Source: Corythucha ciliata (lineage: Eukaryota; Arthropoda; Insecta; Hemiptera; Tingidae). From it: 64,000 bases of DNA. Of the stretch, positions 23,201 through 34,583 are shown one piece after another (position 1 is the first letter of the stretch; each line of letters starts with the position of its first letter). The position numbers and the translations under genes were made by a program. Location of the stretch: contig CM075937.1 of assembly GCA_038030265.1 (NCBI GenBank), forward strand, positions 47,534,198 through 47,598,197. The letters are read 5' to 3'. A model generated the notes under the pieces. That model saw nothing but the letters and a program-made list of their open reading frames with translations, ran no database searches and was not told where the DNA came from.

Positions 23201-26200
23201 AATGTTGCGAAATGCTCAGGCCTCTCGACGAATGGCGCTGCGTCGTAGGCTGGAATAGCCCCCCCCCCCACTCACGAATTCGCAACACTTCGCTCTAATA
23301 GTGGCTGAAAATTAGCTGCATTGCGAGTTTGAGTTGAGAGAGAGGGGTTGACTAATCTCAATTTTGGGGAATTTTATTCCCTAAAGAGCCGTTTTCGCGG
23401 GCCTGGCTGGCTAGAATGCCAATTTCGGTTTTCAGAATCGCAAAAATACCGTTTTGTGAATAACAAATGTCTTCTTTTTTTTGTTTTTTGTTTTGTTTCA
23501 GATTATTCTGAAGAGCAATCTCACCAAAATCCCCTACCAAATGACCGTCAATTCGACGACTCGCTCAGTCGTCTTCCACAATTTGAGCACAACCGCCGAG
23601 TACGGCGTCCGTGTCGGTGCGTTTACACGCATCGGTCTCGGTCCCTTCTCCCCCACTGTGGCGCTCGGCCTGTCGGCCGCCGCCCAAGGCCCCGAAGCAC
23701 AGCCGAGTCATTCCACTTCTGACGCTTGGCTATTTGTCACGTCCGTCTCATTGATTGTCGTCGTTCTCGGTGCGGCCGCTTCGGCCGTTTTGTACGTGCG
23801 TAAAAAACAAATGTCGAAGGATTTAAACCACCTAGGAGGTAAAAACAAAACCAAAAAAACAACTTTGTGTCACTTTCATCACCACTCCCCCCCCTCCCGT
23901 CCCCACCGCCACCACCACCGTCCATAGATTCGCAGGTAAACAACGGAAACGATCTGTCATTACTTCACAACAACGTCAAAGACACACTTTGGATTGACAG
24001 AGGCTGGGACAAGTTGGCGTCGGGCTGTAAAATTGGGCCTCATGAGCCGGCCGAATACTCTGAAGTGGACACTAGGAGTTTATCGACGTTTTATAACCCA
24101 AGAAAGGAGCAGTTGACGCCCTATGCGACTACTACTTTACTGGGAAGAGACAGCGTAAGTTTTTTTTTTAAATTGATGGGTGGAGGGGGGTGAATGTTTT
24201 TAGAGATTGACACATTCGATGCGTTTTAGAAATCGGAGTCTAAGGATTTGATGAGTCAGGAGCTTCGGCCTATATTGCTAGGTGAGTCTCGGAGGTCATT
24301 TTTAAAAGTTTAAAACGAGTTTGACTAAATTTTACTGTCTTAAAAGTGGCCGAAGATCCACAAATGAGACGACTCCAACGAAAAACCACTACACCCGTAA
24401 CTGACTGTCTTCAAAACGGCAGTTTCCCCAATTGGAACGAATTTCTTCCCCCACCGCCCGAACACCCTCCACCACCGGGCAGCGAGTCCAACATGTCACG
24501 AGTTGGCGGCGGCGGCGGTGGTGGAGCGTCGCACAGAAGTTACCAATCGTACGTACCCGGCAGTGCCGCCAGTGGTGGGAGTCCAACAGTCGGTCGTCGG
24601 TGCGGCAGTTGTTCATCGAGGGACAACCTGTCGTCGTCACAGCCGCGATGCCCGGGAACGTCGTCCTGGCACGCTGATTCGTGTCGACATATTCACGCGC
24701 ATCCAGTAAGTGCGAGCGTTTTACTTACCTGACTTTCGTTTTATACAGTGTATTCCAGGAGGAAACGTCAATACTTGCACATGTTGTACTACTAAGTAGG
24801 GCAAATCAAAATGACTATAATGGACATAGGGTCGGAAACGCTTTGTTTCAGAGTTTCAGGGAAATTAGTGTTTTTTAAGCCAAATCACCTCTTTCCCACA
24901 AAAAGCGGTCTTAACGGACTGTTCGGGCCACTTTATTGGGTTCGAAATATTATATTTGTCTGACCAGTCATTGCCTACCGTTCACTTTTGGTTTTTGCCC
25001 TTTTTCTGTTTGTACTTAAATTCTCCCTTGTGTGATGACAATGACGGGTGAACAAGAGCGGGCTATGCTCGCAGATCGCCCAGTTGGCCGCCGACGTGGC
25101 GTCGTATGTTGACGACGATGACGTGGACGACCGTGGATCGGAGGAAGGACTTCAGGGGAGGGGGAGGAGGGTTCTCGCGCTTGACGTGATTCTCGTGGAC
25201 ATTATCTGGGCTAGAGAGGACTTGCAAGTGATTAAATCTGAGCGTCCCGCCTCGTGTGAGGCCGACCTGATGGCTGGAGGGGGGAGGGGCGTCTACTGGG
25301 ATCAAGCTCTTCGCGTTGGACCTAGTTAGGTTTTCTGGGGATCTGAGGACGTAGTCGTCATTATGAAACTGTGGAAAAGAACCCTGCTCTGACTAGTCAG
25401 GAAAAACTGCGGTATTTAAAGAATTGCCTGTCTGGGGAGCCACTGCAGCTGATTCGGACGATATCCGACAGTCTTCAGGTTGCACTGGAGATCCTTGACA
25501 CAGCCTACAATAAACCTGTGCTGTTGGCTGATAAATTCCTGCAGGAGTTGCTGAATCAGCGCCCTCCTGCTGAGAATATTTCTGAGTTGCGCAGTTTTGT
25601 GGCAACGACCACAGAGAATCTAAAGCTCCTGAAGGGTTTGGTATTCCCAATGTCGGCGGACTACCTCCCGACGTACTGGTTGTTGCGGAAGCTGCCGGCG
25701 TCCCTCCAATAGCAGTTTGCGAGGGAGCATCGGGATGCGGGGGGACTTTACGCTGAAGCAATTTCTGTGCTTCGTTGACTCGCAGTGTAGCGTGCTGGAG
25801 GCGAGTTCTTCCTCGTCGTCTTCGTCGTCCGCTGGGACTCGACGTTACTCCCAGCAACGATTGACTGGCCACACCTCCTCTGCTGGGCCTTCGGGGCATT
25901 GCCCTGTCTGTAATTCCTCGGATGTTTAGATCGTCATCTGTGGAGGCGCGTCTGGACCGCGCCAGGGCCTTGGGTCTTAGTTTTAAGTGTTCCGGCGTTC
26001 ATTCCGTGCGGAGTTGTGCCATTCGTTCTGCGTGCTCCAGGTGTCCTGGAATGCACCACACCCTGCTGCAGAAGCCTTCGGGTGGGGGCGGTGGATCTAC
26101 TGTGCTGAGACCTTCTGTTGGGCGTTCTGGGGGGGGGGCCACCCCGTACGCCGGTTTATCCTGCGCCGAGTCCTGTGCCTTCTTTTTCTGCTCCCTCTCA

Positions 26201-29200
26201 CCACGTCGTTTCGCGGATTCCTGTGATGGCTTCCCCTTCTGCGGAGGCTGCTCCGTCTACTGGACATGGGGTCGTTTTCTGTGAACCCCCCGGTGGGGAG
26301 TGGTCAGGGGATCGCCCCGCCCCCTCCCGGATTTTCTGCGCGCGCCGGGTCTCCCCCAGCGATTGTGGACGCGAGTCCTGCCTTGGCGGCACTGGCTGGG
26401 AGGGCTCGCTCTGTCGCGTTGCTGGCTACAGCTGAACTGACTGTTTGTGGAGGAGACGGTAGGCCGCATTTGGTCAGAGCATTGATCGATTCGGGCTCTG
26501 AATATTCGTTAATCTCCTTAGCGTGTGCTCAGCGCCTTCTTGAATTGGGGCACATGGAACCTGTGACTGAAGCTGAGGTGCCGGGATATTCTATCCCGCA
26601 CCATGCTGTGATTAAAAGAGCTGGGGGGGGGGAAGAAAGCTGAGAGTCGTTTTCGACTCGTCCGCCCCGACGTCGTCTGGCCCTTCCCTGAACGACGTAC
26701 TGCACGCCGGACCCGCCTCGGCTACCGGAAATTTCGGCTACCGACTGTGGTTTTTACGGCGGACATACGCCAAATGTTCCACACGGTTTTCGTGTGACCT
26801 GAGGATCGTCGCTATCAGCGTGTTCTGTGGAGGACTCATTCCTCTGAACCCGTCCTAGAGTACGAGCTGACTCGAGTGACTTTCGGCGTTTCCCCGTCTC
26901 CTTATCTTGCTATTAGGACTCTGCGTGAGCTGGCTGTGACGTATGAGAGGGATTTCCCTGAGGCGGCTGCTGTGCTGCGTTCGTCGACATTTGTCGATGA
27001 CATTTTAACTGGGGCTGAGAATGTGGAGGAGGCAAAGTGTCTTCGAGACTCCTTGATTAAGTTGCTGGGATTGGGGGGTTTCGAGTTCAGAAAGTCCACT
27101 TCCAATGAGCGTGGACTCTTCTCGGGGGGAGGGAGTCCCCGAGGAGCACCGTGGCTGTGGGCTTGTGTTGGGTGACGGGGATCCTGGTGTTGTTAAAGTC
27201 TTGGGAGTCCGTTGGGATCCCACGACTGACTGCTTTTTCTATTCTGTGGCGTTTTCTGGGGACGCTTGTACAAAGCGTCAATTGCTTTCTGAAATTGCGC
27301 GTATCTACGACCCTGCCGGTTGGCTGACGCCTGTGGTGATCCGATTTAAGGTGTTTATGCAGGAATTGTGGCGCCTGGGTCTCGATTGGGACGCCCGGCC
27401 CCCTGAAGCTGTGTTAGAGAAGTGGCAGAGATTTGTGGTCGATTTGCCTCTACTATCGGAGTTGCGTATTCCCCGCCATTTATCCCCTGAAGGCATGAAG
27501 GAGTATCAACTCCATTTGTTCTATGATGCCAGTTCTGTGTCTTACGCTGCTGTGGCGTATTTGGGCGCTGTTTCGCCGTCTGGTGCGGTGACTGTGCGAT
27601 TGGTGATGGCCAAAACTAAGGTGCCCCCCCCCCCTGAAGACTATGACAATCAATCGTCTCGAACTAGAGGCCGCCCATTGGGCTCTGAAGGGTGAGTGGC
27701 GATTGGATTTGCCCTTGGACTGTGTTTGGGCCTGGTCCGATTCACGTGTGACCTTGGCGTGGTTGGCAACTGCACCATATGATCTGAAGCCGTTTGTGGC
27801 GAATAGGGTCGTTGCTGTCACGGACTCTATCCCTACTGAGCGTTGGCGGTTTTTTCCTGGGTCTGAGAATCCGGCCGCTGTGGCATCGAAGGGCTGTAGT
27901 TCACCAGAGTTGGTGAACAATTCTGTCGCTGTCAGGGGACGCTGAGCCCATGAGTCATCGGGATATCGCTGAGATTAAAGTCTGCTGGGTGAAGTACACA
28001 CAGGAATCCCTTTTCCCTGGGGATCTGGACGCCTGTCGGCGTGGAGAGCTCTGTTCCAATACTGCGTGCAAAGGCTGAGTCCGTTCCTGGATGCTGAGGG
28101 CGTACTCCGGGTGGGGAGGTCGTCTCCGTAATACGGACCTGTCTGAGGATAATAGTCATCCTGTGATTTTGCCTAAACACTGTCACTTGACCCATGTTTA
28201 TGTTGACCATTTTTAACCGGTCAACGTATCGTGGTGGTGCTTCGACGCGAATTCTGGTTGCTGACGGCGAGCAGTGTCGTCCGCCAGCGCATTTTCGGCT
28301 GTTTGCGGTGCTACCGCTTCCGCGCTAAGCCTTTGGCGCCCCTTATGGCTGACTTGCCTGCGGCTCGGGTTACTGTTCCCGACCCTTTGCGCATAATCGC
28401 CCTAAGCAGCAAAGTTCATTTAAAACATATTTTTTGAATATTTCTTTGGAATATTCAAATAATATTTCGAATGTCCGCTTTTTGGGTGGTTATAAAATAT
28501 TCAGAGAAAATCATTTGCAAAATATTCTTGAAATAATATTCAAAAATATTTTCTTCGCGTATTCACAAAATACCCCCTAAATAGTTTCAAAAATATTTTC
28601 TCGAAATATTCCCAAAATATTCTTCTGAAATATTTGAATCACATTTTTTCGAAGTATTCGCAAAATATTTTTTTTAAAATATTAGTTGTATATTTTGAAT
28701 GAAGGTTTTTGTCAAAATATTCAATTTCTTTTTTTTTTTTTTGAAAAATCCATAATTGGAGGCCAGTCACTCTGAGCCGGCGTGGCTTAAGTCCTTCTCT
28801 GTAGCTATGATTTTGAGTCGATCACAATCTCTGCGCGTGACCTCTGTAAGAGAGAAAACATTAGAAAATGAATAAAACAATTGGCAGAAGGAAAGTTTTT
28901 CTTACCGTTCAGAGCACGAGCCAAATTCAAGTACTCGAAGGGCTTTTTCACTTTACACCCCGCCAGTTGTAAGTATTTCCTAATTATGCACATAGCGATC
29001 ACGTGGACCATCATTTAAAAAAAAAAAAATTTAAACCGTTTTTGCGCCTCCAAGCATTGACAGCTTGAAATCTTTGAGATTTTTGTGTGAAAGTTCAAGT
29101 GAACAAGATGAAAATCATTACTTTATTTACCAAGTCCTCGAAAGATTTATCATTTGTGAGGAGCCCTTCCAAGGTGGTGAGTTGCTTCTCGTCGAATATC

Positions 29201-32200
29201 GTTGGCAAGAAATCTGCAAAAAAAAAATCGAACACGTTAATACAATAGGTTAACTCAAAAAGCTTACATCGCACAAAAATGATACTCTATAGCTACGAAC
29301 CTTGATGTTGACATGTGTGTTGATTTTGTGTTGGATCCAGGTTTGATCCTACAACAGAATGTTTTTTTTTTAATACCAGGTAGACAGAAACCCGGATCAC
29401 ACGATGCGATTTTTGAATAAATGTCGCATACTGGTAATAGTAGGAACATTCCGGGAATTTTAGTACGTATTAAGTATTTCTCAGTAATCATTTTTCTCGG
29501 TTTCACACCAATATTGCCCGCGCAGCACCAAGGAAATTAACGAGTGTTGCCCGTTATTGCCGGCAATAATTGCCTCGAGTGGAGCAACATTTCCGGGCGT
29601 TGAACTCACTCCGGCAATTTTTTTTTCGTGTTGCCGATGAAGTCCGGCCCCCTTGGAAAACTCCGGCAACTTCTCGAACCTGAGAGGTTTCGAGACGTTA
29701 TTTTGGAGCATTGTAATTTTTTAATTGAGCATTATCATGCAAAAAACATTTAAATATTAAATAATAATAATATTAAGTATTAAATAAATTAAATTATTAA
29801 ATAGGTTAGTGCGCCTCGATGGTGTAATGGACACAATACTCGCTTCGTAACCCAGCGGGCCTGGGTTCGAATCCCGCTATTGCCCATCACACTATAAGGC
29901 TGCGGCGAGCTGTGACACGGCTCACTCGGCTTCGTGTGGGCGGTGTGCCGGTGTGCGTACGACAAACCACGCATCGACCGAAACGCCCGCGTAGTACGGG
30001 TGTGAAGTGCACAGCTGATGGAGTTACAGGGTATGGTGTAAGAGCCGCAAGAGCTTAGGCGCCAGCGGGCTCGGTAGATCCGAGTCCGTACCCTCAAAAA
30101 ATATATATATGTGTTTTTCAAAAATAAATACTTACAGGGTGGATGCGTATAAGTATGAAGAAAAAAAACTCATTTGCGATCCCTCATTTGCGAAAAAAAC
30201 CTCATTTGCGATCGAAAACACCCCATAAGCCATTGTCCGAAAATCAAAACCCTTCGAGATATTATTTTTCTAACATTTTTTTTATGATAACATCATTTTC
30301 CTTGACTGAATACTTACTTAACATTAAAGTAAATTAATACTTTAGCTTCCCAGCTGACTTTCTGCAACTTTTGACGAGGGATTCGGGAGGAGCGCACTCT
30401 TTTCTGTCAGGCCTGTCTATTTTCGTCAAAAATAACTATTTTCTGTGTCCTCGGCAGCTCCTTTAAGTTGCGCGAAACGGATAGGTATTATTAATTTTTC
30501 AGTAAAAGTTGACCCTCGCTTGTTCGTACTGAATCCTCGCCTATCGACTTCCCACGGATCACAAAAACTTCTTCAACGTGTCTCTTTCAAAATTAGTCAT
30601 GAGCGTTTGTTTGATTAATTGGCGATTGTTCGGCAGAAATGACAATTTTTTAGAAAAATTAGTGATTTCCCTATTCAAAATCGCTTGTTTTAACCTGTAA
30701 ATATAAGCAATCCTTGCGAATTTCAGCACGCTAAAAATCATTAAAACCTCATCTGAAGCGGTCCTTGTGATGGAACTCAATATGAACGCTCATGAGCATC
30801 GAAAAATATCGCTCCCGCAGCTGGCTGTCATTGCTGTCGAATGGATATTGCATTTCACTGCTACGAAATTCAATAAATTATCGATTACTTGGCAGAAATT
30901 GCTAAATAAAAGTAGATATTCACGCTAAGTAGGTAGTCATTTTTGTAGAATAATCGCAAATCAACTGAAAACGTCGAACTTCGTAGAATTAGTGAAAAGC
31001 ACTTTATTCGACAGCCAGCTGCCGGAGCGAAATGCTTTGATACACTGGTAGGCGTTCACAATCAGTTACATTCAATGGACCACTTCAAGTGGGGTTTTCA
31101 TGACGCTGAAATTCACAAGGATTGGTCCCGTCGTAAAACTCAAAAAATTGCTCAGCACTTGGTCAGCACTTGATGAGGTTTTGTTGTAAAATAAGAGGGA
31201 AGGATTAATCACAATTATGGTGGATTTCACCACCGAGAGTTAAGGTTTGAGTTACGTTAACTCAGAATTAACTGAAAAAAGGCGTCACTATTTATGTAAA
31301 CAATGTTAGAGTTAGGTAACTCCAACCTAACTCCCGGTGGTGAAATTGGCCCTTAATGGTGTTATAGTTTTACAAAGGTCCCATTGTTTGAATTTTGCAG
31401 ATGAAAGCAATCGTTTTTTAATTTAAAAAATCACTCTTTTTCCTAAAAAAATTGTAATTTCTGCCGAAAAATCGCCAATTAATGAAACAAAAGCTCATGA
31501 GTATGTAATTTTGAAAGAGACACGTTGAAGAAGTTTTCCCGATCCTTGGGAAGTCGATAGATGCAGTTTTAGTATGGGCAAGTTGGGGTTGACTTTTACT
31601 GGAAAATCTCCGTTTCGCACAACTTGGAATAGTTATTTTTAGACGAAAATAGCTAGGACTGAGAGAAAAGAGTGTGCTTTTCCGAAATCCATCGGCAAAA
31701 GTTGAAGAAAATCAGCTGGGAAGCGAGTTACTCGCATTTAGTCAAGGAAAATGATGTTTTCCTAAAAATATATTTAAAAATCAGTTCTCGAAGGGTTTTG
31801 ATTTTCGGACCATGGTTTGTTAGGATGCTTTCGTTCGCAAATGAGGTCCAATTTCACCCAATTTTTTCCTTAACACTTACTCCGCCCTGTATGAATGTGA
31901 AAAATTGAAATCCATAGAACAAAACACGTTCAAAGGAGGGTGGGGGGGGGGGGGCAATAACGTTTGGAACTCCAGGGAAGGGGGCATAACGCCGATCCAA
32001 AAAAAACGGCGGATCCAAAAAAAATATTTATTTTTGTCCTATACTTCTTCCACGGGCTGCGATGATCGTTACCGCAACAGCGACGTCAGTCTGTTCTTGA
32101 GACATATCGAGAGCAACTTTTTCCCATCTCCCTCTAGTGTAAACATAAAAATTGAGCAATTTTTAATGGAGCAACATTTATTGAGCAACCTTCGGCAAGA

Positions 32201-34537
32201 AATGTTGCTCGTGATGCGGAATAATTTGCGGCAATAAATATTGCTATGAGTTGCCGGGCAACTTTTGTGGAGCAATTTTCTCAATTCAGGCAATATTTGT
32301 TGCTAGTGTAAACGAGCCTGTAGGCTCAAGGACGGATCTGGGACTGGGACCTCTCTCAACCCTCCCCCTCCGATCATCACTCCTCCATTATGTTAAGAGC
32401 GATTTGCCCGGCTCCAGCTGGGGGGGGGGGTTCTGCTGTCCACCCCCCCTTTTAGATCCGCCTATACATAGGCTAAAAACTTAAAACTATTTTTTAGTTG
32501 CTTATTTGGAATTAATTCATTAGGGGGCCAAAATTTGAAGGTTATTTTTGGAGTATTATTGAAGAGGGGGTGGGGTGAATAGTAATAAAAATTGTAGCGG
32601 TTCACCTCAATAATGTTCTCTCAACCTCTGCAAGCTTTCTTACCGAGTATTTGTTTGCACCGGGTGGTAAAATATGCTACGTAATCCTTGTCGTTCATAA
32701 ATGAACGATTCATACTTCTCTGATAAAGTCCCTTCTAAATCGAGAATTCAGAGCGCTCATTAAACAAAAATGATTTGCTTGGTACCAATATGAATAATAT
32801 TTTTCACAAATTAGGTTTTTTACTGCCATGTCCAGAAAGACGGGGCCCGTAAGGAAATAAGTATGGCGCTCGTGGAAAATAACTATAACTGTGCATAAAT
32901 AGCTATACATAATCAGCCATAATCTGCAAACGCAGGGGTTGTATGTTTTGAAAAGTTCAAGCTCCCCAATGAATGGTTCATTTTTGGTGGAATTAGCAAA
33001 AATATGCATTAAATAATCTTGAAAAATATTTAGGTAATACTCATAAAAGTATATTTGCAGAATATTCTTCGATATTTTAACAGAAGGCATTTCCGCCTAC
33101 ACCAAAAAAGAGTATTTCAAAAATATTTTAATCAGGTTCGTTTGAAAATATTAGTTCAAAATATTATTTTCATATTAAACAATATTATGATACGAATATT
33201 AACGATGAATGAAAAATTAATATTCTTAAAATATTTTTTTGAGATTCTGAATATTGTCTGAATATTCGAATATTTTCTGAATGTTCAGAAAATATTATCA
33301 TGCTGCTTGGGCGGGGGTTGATTATACTGGGCCTTTTCAATATAAGGCCTCGGTCCTGAGATCGGCCAAGGCGCTGAAATGCTGGGTCACCGTATTCGTT
33401 TGTTTTGCTGAGCGTGCGGTTCATTTGGAGCTGGTTACCTCTCTGTCTGAGTCTGGGTTTCTGGGAGAGGGTTTCAGAGATTTGTGGGACGCCGGGGTCT
33501 TCCAGAGATTGTATACTCTGACTGCTCCAAGCGTTTGGATGAGGGTGTGGGTTGGCTCCGTCGAGTGGGGGGCGCTGAGCCTTCTGCGGCTGGTTTCTGT
33601 GAGGAAAGGGGAGTTACGTGGAAGTTCAATCCCCCTGCCGCCTCACACATGGGTGGTCTTTTCGAGAGTACTGTGAAGTCTATTAAGACTCACCTGCGTC
33701 GAACTGTCATATCTGAGGTCCTTAACTTACGAGGAATGGGCTACTTTACTCTACTCGATCGAAGCTGCCCCTTGCGCCGCTGTTTGCTGACCCGACTGTT
33801 TATGATGTTTTGACCCCTGGGCATTCCTTGGTTGGTGGACCGTTGGTGGCGCCCCCTGAGAGGAGTGTGTTGTCGGATTCCCAAAATGCTCGAGATCGCT
33901 GGGCTGTGGCGCAGCGCCAGCGGCAGACATTCCGGGATCGTTGGTCTGCTGAGTGTCTGGCTTCACTACAGAAGCGCCAAAAGTTCGACAATTTTCCACT
34001 TTCGATTAAATTCATCGAGTCCCGGCCAAATTTGTGAACATGTCCCGTCCAAGTCCTTCGTTTCAGCCGCTTATTTGGGACACTTTTGACGGCTACAGAG
34101 CCGAACAGACAGGTAATTTCATTGGCCGGACTAGCAAAATATCCTTTCCATAAAAGTGCAAAATAGGTACTGTGAATCTGCTATTAATCGCAAAAAAAAA
34201 TCCCGCAGTTTCATGACTGAATCGCCATTTTTGAACATCATTAATTTTATTGACAAATAGTCTGTTTTGGGGGGGCTTTTTGGAACTTTTTGTACGTTGT
34301 AACTTTTTTTGTCTTGGGGTTGTAGAATTTTCGTAATGAAGGCAAAGAAATGAAAAATCTTACCTCACGTGTTTCATTTGAACTATCGTGACCGCGGTTT
34401 CGGCAAACGACATTATCTTCATACGAGTCAACGAATAAAACAAACCGGTGTACACACTTTTAGGGCACGAATCTATTTTTAGGGCGCATAGAGTCAATTT
34501 TTGCAATTTTTCGGGGGGCGAAGTAAAGGCGGGAGTG

Positions 34538-34583
<46 letters not shown>

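Larger units (their letters stand above)
25029..28403 (+). mobile_element. Decayed BEL/Pao retrotransposon, 5' part
   Basis: Gag, zinc-knuckle, protease, reverse transcriptase, RNase H and the N-terminal part of integrase occur in order on the plus strand, interrupted by frameshifts and stops. The integrase core continues at 33309 after a 4.9 kb insertion. It sits in a robo intron in the same direction as the gene. I did not find LTRs on either side. It is inactive. Confidence 0.88.
28404..33308. mobile_element. DNA element with AAGCAGCA inverted ends, 4.9 kb, inserted in BEL
   Basis: The ends are AAGCAGCA and TGCTGCTT, extendable with one gap to GCCCTAAGCAGCA. Both subterminal regions (28436-28720 and 33005-33300) are packed with AATATT/AAATATTTT palindromes. 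BEL integrase sequence stops at the left end and resumes at the right, which defines the insertion. No clear target duplication is visible. The interior holds a DUF4806-like pseudogene, a SINE and a foldback element. The superfamily is unassigned. Confidence 0.75.

Noticed and set aside
29811..29885. Functional tRNA gene
   Set aside because: A and B boxes are present but the acceptor stem does not pair; the sequence continues into a SINE body and AT-repeat tail.
32710..33090. 126-residue minus-strand frame
   Set aside because: AT-rich sequence at the edge of the AATATT-palindrome region; no recognisable domain.
34064..34111. Possible robo exon (TTTCAG acceptor, GTAATT donor)
   Set aside because: Joining it in phase to the exon at 35200 gives an early stop, and it directly follows BEL integrase sequence; the direct splice 24705 to 35200 keeps an open frame.
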